Below, piece after piece: positions 1-10,069 of a stretch of DNA of 64,000 nt. The stretch spans positions 2,790,001-2,854,000 of the forward strand of contig NZ_CP129238.1 in the NCBI RefSeq assembly GCF_030413595.1, in the 5' to 3' direction. The position numbers were made by a program, and so were the translations under genes. The stretch's first letter is position 1, and the number at the start of each line of letters is the position of its first letter. The stretch is from Planococcus liqunii. GTDB lineage: Bacteria; Bacillota; Bacilli; Bacillales_A; Planococcaceae. Below the pieces are notes generated by a model that was given only the letters and a program-made list of their open reading frames with translations, was not told where the DNA came from and searched no databases.

Positions 1-942
1 CTCCTGGATGTCCCGTATATCCACATTCAGTTCCACACGCTCCGGAATCACATTAGCGCCGTTAGGATACACTTCCATTTTTCCAACAGTTGCCACTGCC
101 GTTTCACTGACTTGTTCCGGAAATCCGGAAACCTTCTGAATGAATTCAGCCGCCGCTACGAGCGGATCGCGTCTGCCGGCCATCGGCGTATTGCCGGCAT
201 GCCCCGCTTCTCCAATAAATTCCGCCTTTAACCAGGCAAGCCCGGCAATGCCGCTGACAATGCCAACAGGCTGATTGTCCCGTTCCAACTTTTTCCCTTG
301 TTCAATGTGCACTTCCACAAAAAGTTCCAGTTCCGTGACATCCCGTTTCGCTTCTTTAAAAGCCTCAAGCGAGCTGCCATAATCCTGCAGCACTTGTTCC
401 AGATCCGCTCCATTAAAATCGCGAAGCTGCAACATTTCTTCCTCACCTATTTCTCCTGCCATAGCCCGGCTTCCGCTTAAACCGCTATTAAAACGGGACC
501 CTTCCTCATCTGTAAAAACAATCACTTCATACGGTTTTTCAGGAGCATATCCTGTGTCTTTCCATGATTCAACTACTTCGAGAGCCGATAAGACGCCTAA
601 AGGGCCGTCAAAATTCCCCCCATTCGGAACACTGTCGACATGGGACCCTGAAGCAATCGCTTTTGCTTCGCTATTGTTCCCATGTAAACGCCCTCTAACA
701 TTTCCAGCTCCATCTTCCGTGACTTCCAGCCCCGCTTCATACATCCATTTTTTCACGAGTGCTTTCGCCGTTTTTTCTTCCTTTGAAAAACCGGGGCGCT
801 TTACGCCTCCAACTTGTGTAAATCCAATTTGCGACAACTCATACAGCCTGCGGGCGAGCCGCTCTCCATTGACTCCGGAATGGGAAAACGTGCTGTCATA
901 GTCTTTCATCAAATCTTCAAACACCGGATTATGTACTGCCAT
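1..942 (-). CDS. M20-family hydantoinase/carbamoylase-type amidohydrolase, partial at the window edge
   Basis: The reading frame begins at ATG 942 behind a good GGAGGG ribosome-binding site and stays open for 314 codons to base 1, so the C-terminus lies outside the window. The visible protein has the di-metal motifs of the N-carbamoyl-L-amino-acid hydrolase/allantoate amidohydrolase branch of M20: SHVDSVPNGG followed by FDGPLG, then DEEGSRF, then HIEQGKKLE. Members of this branch split N-carbamoyl amino acids, allantoate or ureido compounds in the cytoplasm. The dimerisation domain starts around GEAGHAGNTPM. It is the last visible gene of a minus-strand group with another M20 amidohydrolase and a membrane protein. 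The family is clear; the substrate cannot be told from sequence. Confidence 0.88.
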   Translation of the reverse strand, partial: MAVHNPVFEDLMKDYDSTFSHSGVNGERLARRLYELSQIGFTQVGGVKRPGFSKEEKTAKALVKKWMYEAGLEVTEDGAGNVRGRLHGNNSEAKAIASGSHVDSVPNGGNFDGPLGVLSALEVVESWKDTGYAPEKPYEVIVFTDEEGSRFNSGLSGSRAMAGEIGEEEMLQLRDFNGADLEQVLQDYGSSLEAFKEAKRDVTELELFVEVHIEQGKKLERDNQPVGIVSGIAGLAWLKAEFIGEAGHAGNTPMAGRRDPLVAAAEFIQKVSGFPEQVSETAVATVGKMEVYPNGANVIPERVELNVDIRDIQE

Positions 943-1048
943 TGTCAAAGCCCTCCAATCGGTTAAATTCAATATGGCGAAGTCCATTGCTGGACGCCGC
1001 CATAATGTTTTTGAATATAAAAAACTTGTTGAAAAATTAGCTTGAACT

Positions 1049-2224
1049 TTATTTATTCAAATATGCCCAAGCGTATTGGGCGTACAGCTCGGCGCCGGTG
1101 GCCATTGCTTCTTCGTCCACATTGAATTTTCCGTGGTGATGAGCCCATTGCGTGTCTTTTTCAGCGTTGCCGCTGCCCACGAGTGCAAAGCTGCCAGGGA
1201 CTTCATCCAAATAGAAGGAAAAATCTTCTCCGCCCATTGTCGGTTTTTCATCGTAAACCACATTTTCGCCAAATGCTTCAGCCGCCACTTGCCGCACCAG
1301 TTCTGAACTTTCATCACCATTAATAACCGCTTGCGTCCCTCGGATATATTCAACCGTTGCTGTCCCGCCATAAATTGCCGCTGTATTGTCTGCATAAATT
1401 TTCAGCTGCTCTTCGATATGGTCACGAGTTTCAGCGTCAAAGCAGCGGACAGTGCCTTCAATCTCAGCATTTTCGGCAATAATATTAAAACGTGTGCCTA
1501 CGACCATTTTGCCAACTGTAACAACCGCCGGCTGCTGCGGGTCGATTGTCCGGGACACCACAGACTGAACGTTCATGACAAAAGATGACGCAATGATCGC
1601 GGCATCAATTGAATTTTGCGGAATTGCGCCATGTCCGCCTTGCCCTTTAAAATGCACTTTAAAAATATCAGCCGATGCAAACGAAGGACCTGGGTTGCAC
1701 GCCACACTATGCGACGGAATTTGAGACCAGATATGGATGCCGAACACATCATCGACACCTTCTACAGCCCCTTGTTCCACCATCGCTTTGGCTCCAGTGG
1801 CCACTTCTTCTGCCGGCTGAAAGATAAAACGGACCGAACCGGGCAGTTGTTCTTTAACGCCAACTAAAGCTTTAGCGGCAGCCAGCAGCATCGATGTATG
1901 GGCATCATGGCCGCAAGCATGCATTTTGCCCGATGTAACCGACTTATATGGCAAATCGACGTTCAGCTCTTCTACCGACAAAGCATCCATATCAGCCCGG
2001 AGCGCGACGGTTTTTCCTTCTTTACCGCCTTTCAGCGTGCCAATTACACCGGTTGGTTCCGTTTTTCGGCATTCAATTCCAAGCTCTGTCATGTAGTTAA
2101 ATACAAATTGCGATGTTTCATACTCTTCCCAGGATAATTCCGGCTCACTGTGCAGTTTGCGCCGGATGGCAATCATTTCTTCACTGTTTTCCTGGATGGC
2201 TTTCTTGATGGTTTCGTTAATCAT
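1049..2224 (-). CDS. M20-family N-acyl-amino-acid amidohydrolase (aminoacylase type)
   Basis: This 391-residue protein has the usual length of bacterial N-acyl-L-amino-acid/peptide amidohydrolases. The metal-binding motif ACGHDAHTSM places Cys104 and His106, FQPAEE gives the catalytic Glu pair near residue 140, and a late GGEDFSF motif provides the last metal ligand region. The start ATG has a TTAGGAGG site upstream. Enzymes of this branch release a free amino acid from an acyl or aryl amide in the cytoplasm. It follows the membrane protein gene by about 45 bases and precedes the carbamoylase-type gene, suggesting uptake and hydrolysis of an N-substituted amino acid. The natural substrate is not evident. 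Confidence 0.9.
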   Translation of the reverse strand: MINETIKKAIQENSEEMIAIRRKLHSEPELSWEEYETSQFVFNYMTELGIECRKTEPTGVIGTLKGGKEGKTVALRADMDALSVEELNVDLPYKSVTSGKMHACGHDAHTSMLLAAAKALVGVKEQLPGSVRFIFQPAEEVATGAKAMVEQGAVEGVDDVFGIHIWSQIPSHSVACNPGPSFASADIFKVHFKGQGGHGAIPQNSIDAAIIASSFVMNVQSVVSRTIDPQQPAVVTVGKMVVGTRFNIIAENAEIEGTVRCFDAETRDHIEEQLKIYADNTAAIYGGTATVEYIRGTQAVINGDESSELVRQVAAEAFGENVVYDEKPTMGGEDFSFYLDEVPGSFALVGSGNAEKDTQWAHHHGKFNVDEEAMATGAELYAQYAWAYLNK

Positions 2225-2269
2225 GTACTTGATCCTCCTAATGTAAATCTGCTTGGCTATCAGCTATTC

Positions 2270-3466
2270 TTACAGGAACCCAACGAAAATTCCCGCTAAA
2301 ATGACGGAAACGATGGTTACGGTGATAAAGCCCGCTACAAGCATCGGCGGCAGCATGTGGCTCGTCAAGACATCCCGCTCTTTTTCGTCTTTCGTCAATG
2401 AATTGATCACTTCAACGGTGATGATGTAATCCGCAGGGAATCCGTAAAGCGCAGTCAGTGAAACGGCAAACGCCATTTCTTTGCTGACTTTCAGCAGCTT
2501 GCCGACGATGAAAGAGAAAATGTACATTCCGGCAACTCCAAGCGCAATACAAGCGACTAACGGATAAATGATTTCGAGCATCATGCTTGGCGTCGCATTT
2601 TTCAATCCATCAAACACAAACAGCAATAAGCCCAAGATGGCAAAACCAAAACCGTTTGCTTTTTGCAGCGGATGGCGTTCCAGGAAGCCGATGCTTCGTG
2701 CCACTACACCAAAGAACAAACATAAGACATACGGACTGATTTCCACAAAAGGAGCCGTCACATCCGATACAAGGTAAGCCAAGTACCCGACCAGCGCCAG
2801 GCGGAAAAACTTAAAGAAATCTGTATTGTACTTATCCGGCATCTTCGCGAACATTTTCGGTTCTTTCACTTCTTGTGTCGGTGTGCCTTTTTGTTCTGTT
2901 ACCAATACCCGTTCTGTCAACTCGTTGTTCCGGTATTTCTGCAGAAGCGAACGGCCTTCACGCTTCAGCATAATTGAAGTCAATGGGTAGCCTGCAAAGC
3001 CTTGCATCACGTAGATTACGATGGCAAAAACGGCCAGCGTCGGAAGCCCTGCAGCTTGGGCGCCTTCAGACATGATCAAGGCGGAAACCACTCCACCGAC
3101 TAATGGCGGAATCGCTACAATCACCGTTTGAAAATCAAATAACAGCATGCCGATACTGAAAAGCGCAGCAGTGATTCCTAAAATCCCCGCTAAAGCAATT
3201 AAAATCGTCTTCCACTGCGCTTTTAGTTCCTGAAGGGACAACAACGTTCCCATGTTCGTAATCAATAGGAAAATCAGCATCGTTACGACAGCTGGCGGCA
3301 CTCCGGCAATCGCCACAATGTCCGGCGGAAAGAATGTCCAATATCCGAGCAAGAATAATACCCCACTTATAAAAATCGAAGGAATCCAAGCTTTTGTGCG
3401 AATCGATACAACTTCGCCGATAAATAAAATAAATACCAAAATCGTCAATGCCAACATCTGTGCCAT
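2270..3466 (-). CDS. Polytopic membrane protein, putative transporter for the M20 operon
   Basis: The protein has about ten hydrophobic segments and a charged cytoplasmic loop near the middle (TERVLVTEQKGTPTQEVKEP). The start at ATG 3466 (MAQMLALTI) is preferred over an in-frame codon at 3502 because an AAGGAGG sits directly before it; this gives 398 residues. I do not recognise a named family. Gly- and Pro-rich membrane segments with internal similarity between halves resemble secondary carriers of the glutamate/keto-acid permease type, but that is impression, not proof. Its position as first gene ahead of two amidohydrolases suggests import of their substrate or export of a product. Confidence 0.7.
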   Translation of the reverse strand: MAQMLALTILVFILFIGEVVSIRTKAWIPSIFISGVLFLLGYWTFFPPDIVAIAGVPPAVVTMLIFLLITNMGTLLSLQELKAQWKTILIALAGILGITAALFSIGMLLFDFQTVIVAIPPLVGGVVSALIMSEGAQAAGLPTLAVFAIVIYVMQGFAGYPLTSIMLKREGRSLLQKYRNNELTERVLVTEQKGTPTQEVKEPKMFAKMPDKYNTDFFKFFRLALVGYLAYLVSDVTAPFVEISPYVLCLFFGVVARSIGFLERHPLQKANGFGFAILGLLLFVFDGLKNATPSMMLEIIYPLVACIALGVAGMYIFSFIVGKLLKVSKEMAFAVSLTALYGFPADYIITVEVINSLTKDEKERDVLTSHMLPPMLVAGFITVTIVSVILAGIFVGFL

Positions 3467-3791
3467 CCTACATCCTCCTTTTCCTTTAACTAATTCCTTC
3501 AACTCTCACCATGCTTCTATAAGTTAAAGTGTTGTTGCAATATTAGCATAAAATAACGGCTTATTAAATAGAATTTAACGACTATTTTGAAATTATAATA
3601 AAATCAGCGGATCTGGACCTTTTCCATTCAGTTATGTCTTCTTTTTCGTTGCATTTTGCATCAAAATATTAATTTTAGTGAAATAACTTATTCTTTCAAT
3701 TTTTGCTGCTATGTACTTTTGCAGGTTTATTGTTGAGGGGATAGAGGTAACAGGTTAGGATAAGGATAAAAAATTTGAGGAGGAACGATAA
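3467..3791. promoter_or_regulatory. Divergent intergenic region with possible promoter for the M20 operon
   Basis: AT-rich gap of 325 bases between the divergent membrane protein and gabD; no gene or RNA structure is evident. On the minus strand there is a possible extended -10 (TGCTAATAT, -10 core at 3540-3545) with a weak TTTAAT 17 bases upstream. No convincing gabD promoter could be picked. Confidence 0.35.
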
Positions 3792-5216
3792 ATGGAAGGC
3801 AAAAACTATATAAACGGTGAATGGTCAACAGCAGGGGATGGCGTCATTGATGTCATGAATCCAGCAACAGGCGAGAAATTCGGTACGGTTCCAAATGGCG
3901 GTGAAGCTGAAGCCACTGCAGCTGTTGATGCTGCTGCAGAAGCTTTCAAATCCTGGTCAAAAACCACTGTCTATGAACGCGCTTCGCTATTAATGAAATG
4001 GCACGACCTATTGTTGGAAAACAAACAGGAAGTAGCAGAAATCATGACCAAGGAAATGGGCAAACCTTTAGCGGAAGCCGTCGGTGAAATCGAATATTCC
4101 GCTTCCTTTATTTCCTGGTTCGCCGAAGAAGCGAAACGCTCCAATGGCCGCCTCATTCCGGCATCCAAAGAAGGCAAACGCATCCAAGTCCTTAAACAGC
4201 CGGTCGGAGTGGTCGTATCCATTACGCCATGGAATTTCCCGGCAGCCATGATGGCGAGAAAAATGGCGCCTGCACTTGCAGCCGGCTGTACGTTTGTTGC
4301 AAAACCGGCCAAGTTGACGCCGCTCACCGCTGTGCGCATGTACGAATTGGCAGAAGAAGCCGGCTTCCCGAAAGGCGTCATCAACCTTGTGACAGGCAGC
4401 GCCAGCAAAATCGGCCGCGTCTTTACGAGCCATCCAGCTGTCCGAAAACTGACTTTTACCGGCTCAACCGAAATTGGCAAAGAGTTGATGAAGCAAAGCG
4501 CGGATTCCATGCTCAATTTATCGCTTGAACTTGGCGGCCACGCTCCGATCATCGTCTGCGAAGATGCCAATATGGACTTGGCGGTCGAAGGCGTCATGGC
4601 TTCGAAATTTCGCAATGCAGGACAAACTTGTGTATGCGGCAACCGAATTTACGTCCAGCGCTCCATTGTAGAAGAATTTTCGCAGCGACTGCAGGAAGCT
4701 ACAGCGAAGCTGAAGGTCGGCAACGGCATGGATGAAGGCGTCCAGATCGGCCCGCTCGTCGACCAGGACGGCTATGAAAAATCAGCGCGCCATGTACAGG
4801 ATGCAGTGGAAAAAGGGGCAAAAGTTTTGGTCGGAGGCGACGGAAGGGCTGAAAATGGTGCCTTCTTCTACAACCCGACAGTCTTGATCAACGCCACTCA
4901 GGACATGCTGGTCATGAACGAAGAAACATTCGGTCCGGTTGCGCCGATCATGGCATTCGATACTGATGAAGAAGCGGTGCGCCTGGCGAATGATACCCGT
5001 TTCGGATTGGCTGCCTACTTCTTTACCGACAGCCTGACCCGCGGAACTTATATCGCGGAAAATCTGGAATACGGCATTGTCGGCTGGAACGACGGCGCTC
5101 CTTCCAGTGCCCAGGCTCCATTCGGCGGCATGAAAGAAAGCGGCATCGGACGCGAAGGCGGACAAGAAGGACTCGATGCTTTCCTCGAAACGAAATACAT
5201 TTCCATCAAATTATAA
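3792..5216 (+). CDS. gabD: NAD(P)-dependent succinate-semialdehyde dehydrogenase
   Basis: An aldehyde dehydrogenase of 474 residues. It carries the Rossmann segment TPWNFPAAM (near 145), the glycine motif FTGSTEIGK (near 222), catalytic base Glu246 in LELGGH and nucleophile Cys280 in GQTCVCGNR. The CVCxNR form, with a second cysteine two residues on, is the hallmark of succinate-semialdehyde dehydrogenases, which oxidise succinate semialdehyde to succinate in GABA breakdown. A GAGGAGG site precedes the ATG. It stands alone with a strong terminator after it, and no GABA transaminase is adjacent. A related semialdehyde substrate remains possible. Confidence 0.9.
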   Translation: MEGKNYINGEWSTAGDGVIDVMNPATGEKFGTVPNGGEAEATAAVDAAAEAFKSWSKTTVYERASLLMKWHDLLLENKQEVAEIMTKEMGKPLAEAVGEIEYSASFISWFAEEAKRSNGRLIPASKEGKRIQVLKQPVGVVVSITPWNFPAAMMARKMAPALAAGCTFVAKPAKLTPLTAVRMYELAEEAGFPKGVINLVTGSASKIGRVFTSHPAVRKLTFTGSTEIGKELMKQSADSMLNLSLELGGHAPIIVCEDANMDLAVEGVMASKFRNAGQTCVCGNRIYVQRSIVEEFSQRLQEATAKLKVGNGMDEGVQIGPLVDQDGYEKSARHVQDAVEKGAKVLVGGDGRAENGAFFYNPTVLINATQDMLVMNEETFGPVAPIMAFDTDEEAVRLANDTRFGLAAYFFTDSLTRGTYIAENLEYGIVGWNDGAPSSAQAPFGGMKESGIGREGGQEGLDAFLETKYISIKL

Positions 5217-5223
5217 TCAACAC

Positions 5224-5256
5224 AAAAGCGGTCCGAGTTTCTCGGACCGCTTTTTT
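5224..5256. terminator. Bidirectional rho-independent terminator between gabD and thrB
   Basis: Perfect stem AAAAGCGGTCCGAG with its complement, short loop, and T-runs on both strands. It can end gabD on the plus strand and the thr operon on the minus strand. Confidence 0.93.
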
Positions 5257-5261
5257 ATGGA

Positions 5262-6167
5262 TTATTGGACGGTTTGGACGGATTTTATTCCTGCCGCTGA
5301 TGGTTTGGTTAGTAGGCAGTCATAATGAGGAAAGCGCTCGCTCAACATCTGGCGGATTTCCTCTTCTTTGCCTTTTTCTGCCGCAATGAACAGAGAAGGT
5401 CCGGCACCGCTTATGGCAGAACCATAGGCACCGTTGTCCCGGCAAGCTTGGCGGATGATTTCAAAGTCCGGGAATCTACTTTTTCGGAACGGCTCATGGA
5501 ATTCGTCCTTCTCCATCATGCAGCCCGCTGTTTGCCAGTCGCCTGTTGCCAGCGCAGCGGACAGGACATTCGCTGCCATGCTGCCGCGTACAGCCGTTTT
5601 ATGCAGTACTTCTTCCGGAAGCAGCCCTCGGGATTCCGTCGTCAAAAATTCTGTCGGGGGAACCAAGATCAAGACACCGATTTCCACTTCCGGTACATGG
5701 ACGATGGCCAACTCTTCCCCGTCTGCATAGGAAATCGTCAAGCCGCCTAAAAACGAAGCCGAAACATTATCCGGATGCCCTTCCATCTCCGTGCCGATTT
5801 CCACTTTTTCTTTCATTGGCATGTTCAAATCGAGTAGACGGTCTGCAATTTCAATGCCCCCTGCAATTGCAGATGCACTGCTTCCCAACCCGCGGCTAAG
5901 CGGGATATCGGTATCGATTTCAAGTCTTGCCGGCGGCATCTCGCGCCCGTATGCCGCTGCCGTTTTCTTTGCCGCTGCGATGATTAAATTATCCGAAGAT
6001 CCGGACAGGTGCTGATAACTTTCATCTCTGTAGCGGACTGACCATTCGGAAGCCTGCGAAACATGGATGGACAAGTGCAGGTCCAGTGCCAGTCCGATCG
6101 AATCAAATCCGGGGCCTAAGTTGGCTGTCGACGCCGGCACGGTTACCGTAAAGTCTTTCCATTTCAT
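5262..6167 (-). CDS. thrB: Homoserine kinase
   Basis: A GHMP kinase of 301 residues that phosphorylates homoserine with ATP in threonine synthesis. The substrate-side motif [15 protein letters not shown] is at the N-terminus, the ATP-binding [12 protein letters not shown] loop is near residue 90, and the C-terminal [13 protein letters not shown] motif is present. Its ATG overlaps the thrC stop as ATGA, so translation is probably coupled. It is the last gene of hom-thrC-thrB and is followed by the bidirectional terminator. Confidence 0.96.
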   Translation of the reverse strand: MKWKDFTVTVPASTANLGPGFDSIGLALDLHLSIHVSQASEWSVRYRDESYQHLSGSSDNLIIAAAKKTAAAYGREMPPARLEIDTDIPLSRGLGSSASAIAGGIEIADRLLDLNMPMKEKVEIGTEMEGHPDNVSASFLGGLTISYADGEELAIVHVPEVEIGVLILVPPTEFLTTESRGLLPEEVLHKTAVRGSMAANVLSAALATGDWQTAGCMMEKDEFHEPFRKSRFPDFEIIRQACRDNGAYGSAISGAGPSLFIAAEKGKEEEIRQMLSERFPHYDCLLTKPSAAGIKSVQTVQ

Positions 6168-7225
6168 GCCTTGACTCCTTTCTTCAAATCCTCCCAGAAG
6201 CGTTCCATATCTTCCGGCACCAATTGTGCTTTATGTTCGTTTACTGAAATTGCGGTTTCCGGATCTTTCAACCCATTGCCCGTCAATACGGCTACGACTG
6301 TCGATCCTTTTGGAAGGCTGCCGCTCTCCACTTGCTTTTTGATGCCGGCAATAGAAGCGCACGATGCGGGTTCTGCGAATACCCCTTCAGTCGACGCCAA
6401 CAATTGATAGGCTTCGAGAATTTCTTCGTCTGTCGCTGCCAGGATGGTGCCGTTTGATTCAGCCAAGGCATTCAACGCTAAGTCCCAGCTTGCCGGATTG
6501 CCGATGCGGATGGCAGTTGCCACCGTTTCCGGATTTTCGACGACTTGGTTGTTGACGATCGGCGCTGCACCAGCTGCCTGGACACCCAGAAGTTCAGGGC
6601 GTTTCGCGCCGGTTTTATTGGCATATTCGCTAAAGCCTTTCCATGAAGCAGAAATATTCCCGGCATTGCCAACCGGCAATGCAAAGATATCCGGCACACG
6701 GTCAAGCTGATCGATCACTTCAAACGCAATGGTTTTCTGCCCTTCCAGACGATACGGGTTTACCGAGTTGACAAGGGCAATGCCTGCTTCCTGTCCGACT
6801 TCGCGGACCATGCGGAGCGCTTCGTCAAAATTGCCTTTGATCTCCAGGATTTCTGCGCCGTACATTTTGGCTTGGGCCAATTTCCCGAGAGCGATGCGGC
6901 CTTCCGGAATGACGACGATGGTGCGCATTCCCGCTCTTGCACCGTAAGCAGCAGCGGATGCAGATGTGTTGCCGGTTGAGGCACAAACCAATACGCTTTT
7001 CCCTTCTTCTTTCGCTTTGGCAACCGCCATGACCATGCCGCGGTCTTTAAAAGAGCCGGTCGGGTTTGCCCCTTCCAGTTTTACGTAGAGTTCAATCCCC
7101 CATTGCTCGGATAATTTCTCCAAATGGACAAGCGGTGTGTTGCCTTCTTGAAGAGTGAGTGCTGGTGTAGCTTCAGTTACTGGCAACCACTCTTTATACT
7201 GTTCGATCAATCCTGGCCATCTCAT
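6164..7225 (-). CDS. thrC: Threonine synthase
   Basis: A PLP enzyme of 353 residues, near identical in length to the B. subtilis enzyme. It converts O-phosphohomoserine to threonine. The PLP lysine is Lys60 in GSFKDRG, followed by the phosphate-binding region [18 protein letters not shown]; the second glycine-rich loop PVGNAGN is near 195. It belongs to the short class II threonine synthases without the extended N-terminal domain. It overlaps hom by ATGA at its start and thrB by ATGA at its end. Confidence 0.96.
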   Translation of the reverse strand: MRWPGLIEQYKEWLPVTEATPALTLQEGNTPLVHLEKLSEQWGIELYVKLEGANPTGSFKDRGMVMAVAKAKEEGKSVLVCASTGNTSASAAAYGARAGMRTIVVIPEGRIALGKLAQAKMYGAEILEIKGNFDEALRMVREVGQEAGIALVNSVNPYRLEGQKTIAFEVIDQLDRVPDIFALPVGNAGNISASWKGFSEYANKTGAKRPELLGVQAAGAAPIVNNQVVENPETVATAIRIGNPASWDLALNALAESNGTILAATDEEILEAYQLLASTEGVFAEPASCASIAGIKKQVESGSLPKGSTVVAVLTGNGLKDPETAISVNEHKAQLVPEDMERFWEDLKKGVKA

Positions 7226-8514
7226 GCTGTTTCCTCCCCTTCGATGCGGTAATGGCTGATGACGCTAGCCGTTCCTGCTAAATCGTTTAATACGTTCAAA
7301 TGCTGCTGGCGTGAAATTTGATGAGTCAAAAACACCAGTTCCGCCTGTCCGTCCTGTTCAGCCGGATGCTGCATGACTGACTGGAGGCTGGCACCGTGTT
7401 TGCTGTAGATCGCCGTCAATTTCGACAGGACACCCACTTCGTCTTTAACCAGCAAACGGTGGAAATATTTCGCAAAACGGCTGCTTTCCGGCTTGATCAC
7501 CCGTTCGTGCTGCGCTGAATGGACCCGCTTGCCGTTCACTTCAAGCAGCAAGTTCCGGCATGCCGCAATAATATCCGAGACGACTGAAGTTGCAGTCGGA
7601 AGCGAACCGGCTCCCGGGCCGTACAGCATTGTTTCCCCTACTGCATCACCGTATATGTATACTGCATTGAATTCATTATTGACCGAAGCCAGCGGATGCG
7701 AATTCGCAAGGAAAATCGGTTCTACTGCGACTTCGATGCCGTCTTCGTCTTTCTTGGAAGAACCGACCATTTTCATTGTGTAGCCGAAATTATTCGCCAT
7801 TTCCAAATCGCCGTCTTGGATTTCGCTCATTCCCCGAACAAGCACATCGTCGATATGGACTTCTGTTGAAAATGCCAGCGATGACAAAATGACCATTTTA
7901 CGGGCTGCATCCAGGCCATCCACGTCCGCTGACGGGTCAGCTTCTGCATAGCCGAGTCTTGTCGCTTCTGCAAGAGCTGTTTCATAGCTCATGTTTTCTT
8001 TTTTCATTTTTGTCAAGATGAAGTTGGTCGTACCGTTGACGATCCCCATCAAACTGGAAATGCGGTCGGATGCTAAGCCGTCTTCCAATGTACGGATAAT
8101 TGGGATGCCTCCCGCTACGCTCGCTTCATAGAACAAGTCGCATTTTTGTTCATCTGCCAACTTCAACAAGTCATGCCCATATTCAGCCATGACGTCTTTG
8201 TTGGCAGTCACGACTTGCTTGCCGGCTTTCAGCGCTTCTTCAATCGCACGCTTCGCTTCATCAATGCCGCCCATCACTTCTACAATGATATCGAGAGAAG
8301 AATCGTTCAATATTTCATCTATATCGGTTGTGAAAACGTTTGGATCCAGAATCGACAAACGTTCTTTATTATTGTTGCGGACTAAAACTTTTTTGATGGA
8401 CACTTGAACGCCCAGCTTATGGTGCAGGTCTTGTTGATGCTGCTGCAAAATTTTAGCGACCCCGCTGCCAACAGTTCCGAGGCCTAATAATCCGATTGAA
8501 ATTTCATTTTTCAT
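7222..8514 (-). CDS. hom: Homoserine dehydrogenase with C-terminal ACT domain
   Basis: This 430-residue protein reduces aspartate semialdehyde to homoserine. The N-terminal NAD(P)-binding [16 protein letters not shown] is followed by the catalytic domain with [14 protein letters not shown] and [19 protein letters not shown]. The last 80 or so residues ([21 protein letters not shown] onward) form an ACT domain, which usually mediates threonine feedback inhibition. First gene of the threonine operon, with AGGAGG before the ATG. A promoter (8574-8602) and a palindrome (8540-8555) lie in its leader. Confidence 0.96.
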   Translation of the reverse strand: MKNEISIGLLGLGTVGSGVAKILQQHQQDLHHKLGVQVSIKKVLVRNNNKERLSILDPNVFTTDIDEILNDSSLDIIVEVMGGIDEAKRAIEEALKAGKQVVTANKDVMAEYGHDLLKLADEQKCDLFYEASVAGGIPIIRTLEDGLASDRISSLMGIVNGTTNFILTKMKKENMSYETALAEATRLGYAEADPSADVDGLDAARKMVILSSLAFSTEVHIDDVLVRGMSEIQDGDLEMANNFGYTMKMVGSSKKDEDGIEVAVEPIFLANSHPLASVNNEFNAVYIYGDAVGETMLYGPGAGSLPTATSVVSDIIAACRNLLLEVNGKRVHSAQHERVIKPESSRFAKYFHRLLVKDEVGVLSKLTAIYSKHGASLQSVMQHPAEQDGQAELVFLTHQISRQQHLNVLNDLAGTASVISHYRIEGEETA

Positions 8515-8539
8515 TGACGATTCCTCCTACGCTGTGTAC

Positions 8540-8555
8540 ACTGTAAAAATACAGT
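8540..8555. promoter_or_regulatory. Palindromic candidate operator ACTGTA-N4-TACAGT between hom and thrD
   Basis: ACTGTA AAAA TACAGT lies between the hom promoter and the hom ribosome-binding site, roughly +12 to +27 of the expected hom transcript. The same two arms with a TTAA spacer occur upstream of aceA (11418-11433). The size and symmetry fit a dimeric repressor site; the protein is unknown. Confidence 0.5.
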
Positions 8556-8573
8556 TGTTTTTACCATAAGGAC

Positions 8574-8602
8574 ATTATAGTATTATATTAAATGGAAAAC
8601 AA
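8574..8602 (-). promoter_or_regulatory. Sigma-A promoter for hom-thrC-thrB
   Basis: Read on the minus strand: -35 TTGTTT (8597-8602), spacer of 17, -10 TATAAT (8574-8579). Confidence 0.6.
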
Positions 8603-8635
8603 CCCTCAATTCTCTAAAGATTGGACTTGATAAAG

Positions 8636-10000
8636 ATGAAAGTGTGTAAATTCGGCGGAACATCTGTAGCAAGTGCGGAACAAATCCAAAAAGTTGCAAA
8701 CATTGTCAAAGCGGATCCATCTAGGAAAATTATTGTTGTTTCGGCTCCTGGAAAACGGTTTGACGGCGATGTCAAAGTCACGGACCTCCTGATCCGGTTA
8801 GCAACAAGCGCTTTATCGGGTGAAGATACTGCCGGAGCGTTAAGCCAAGTGGTCGGCCGCTACGCTTCGATTGCAGAAGAGCTCGGGCTCGACAGTGAAA
8901 TTGTTTCCATCATTGCAGCCGATCTTTCTTACCGGCTCGCTTTCAGCAAGGACGACCCTTCTTTATTTTTTGATCAAATCAAAGCCAGCGGCGAAGACAA
9001 TTCAGCTAAGCTGATCGCTGCTTATTTTTCTTCTATAGGGATGCCTGCGGAATACATCAATCCGAAACAAGCTGGGCTGATTGTCACTGAACCCCCAAAA
9101 CGGGTTCAGGCATTGACAGAATCATATAACAATTTGGCCTCTTTGGCTAATCAGCAGTCCATCAGCGTCTTCCCCGGATTTTTCGGCTATACAAATGACG
9201 GAACATTGCGGACTTTCGACCGCGGCGGTTCTGATATTACCGGATCTATCTTATCTGCTGCCGTGAAAGCGGAGCTGTACGAGAATTTTACGGACGTCGA
9301 TTGTGTATTTGCGGCCAATCCAAGAGTTGTGGAAAATCCGGTTGAAATCGAGAAAATGACTTACCGTGAAATGCGGGAGCTGTCCTACGCGGGATTTGCC
9401 GTCTTGCACGACGAAGCTTTGATGCCTGCATTTAAAGAATCGGTTCCGGTCTGTATCAAGAACACCAATAATCCGCAGTCTCCCGGCACGATGATCGTCG
9501 CAGAACGCGACTACTCGCGTCTGCCGGTAACTGGCATTTCAGCGGATAGCGGGTTTTCTACGCTGTATGTCAGCAAATATTTGATGAACCGCGAAATCGG
9601 CTTTGGCCGGAAACTGCTGCAAATTTTGGAAGATGAACACGTTTCCTACGAACATATTCCTTCCGGCATCGACAACCTCTCCGTCATTATCCGGAGCCAT
9701 CAGTTGACGACTGAAAAAGAAAGCCGCATCGTCGACCGTGTCCAAAGTGAACTCGAAGTGGACGACGTCCATTTCATCAGCAACTTCTCGATGGTTGTGC
9801 TGGTCGGCGAAGGGATGAAATATACGACGGGCCTTGCTGCACGGGCAACGGAAGCCATCGCCAGAACCGGCGCCAATATTGAAATGATCAATCAGGGCTC
9901 TTCTGAAGTCAGTCTGGTCTTTGGAGTCTTGAAAGAAGACGAAACCAAAATTCTAAAGGAGTTGTACAATGAATTCTTTGTTCCTTCTCTGGTTGTCTAA
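8636..10000 (+). CDS. thrD: Aspartokinase, ThrD/YclM type
   Basis: The protein starts KVCKFGGTSVAS, the aspartokinase signature, and phosphorylates aspartate as the first step to threonine, methionine and lysine. ATG at 8636 gives 454 residues, equal to B. subtilis ThrD as I recall it; an upstream TTG (8621) is possible but has no better ribosome-binding site. The kinase domain with FDRGGSDITGS (near 200) is followed by two ACT regions, the last containing GMKYTTGLAARATEAIARTGANI. This single-chain form with an FDRGGSD motif is unlike the dual-start LysC. It lies divergent to hom, so the two can be co-regulated from one gap. Confidence 0.9.
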   Translation: MKVCKFGGTSVASAEQIQKVANIVKADPSRKIIVVSAPGKRFDGDVKVTDLLIRLATSALSGEDTAGALSQVVGRYASIAEELGLDSEIVSIIAADLSYRLAFSKDDPSLFFDQIKASGEDNSAKLIAAYFSSIGMPAEYINPKQAGLIVTEPPKRVQALTESYNNLASLANQQSISVFPGFFGYTNDGTLRTFDRGGSDITGSILSAAVKAELYENFTDVDCVFAANPRVVENPVEIEKMTYREMRELSYAGFAVLHDEALMPAFKESVPVCIKNTNNPQSPGTMIVAERDYSRLPVTGISADSGFSTLYVSKYLMNREIGFGRKLLQILEDEHVSYEHIPSGIDNLSVIIRSHQLTTEKESRIVDRVQSELEVDDVHFISNFSMVVLVGEGMKYTTGLAARATEAIARTGANIEMINQGSSEVSLVFGVLKEDETKILKELYNEFFVPSLVV

Positions 10001-10026
10001 CCTGTCCTTATATTATTGAGTGAACG

Positions 10027-10065
10027 AAAAATCCCCTGGCCGTTTATCGGCCAGGGGATTTCTTT
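10027..10065. terminator. Bidirectional terminator between thrD and the cupin gene
   Basis: Long stem of AAATCCCCTGGCC and its complement around GTTTATC, with A/T runs on both sides, between convergent genes. Confidence 0.92.
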
Positions 10066-10069
10066 GTCT

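Noticed and set aside
3971..4642. 223-codon open frame antisense to gabD
   Set aside because: Opposite strand of a clear aldehyde dehydrogenase; no start signals and no recognisable domain.
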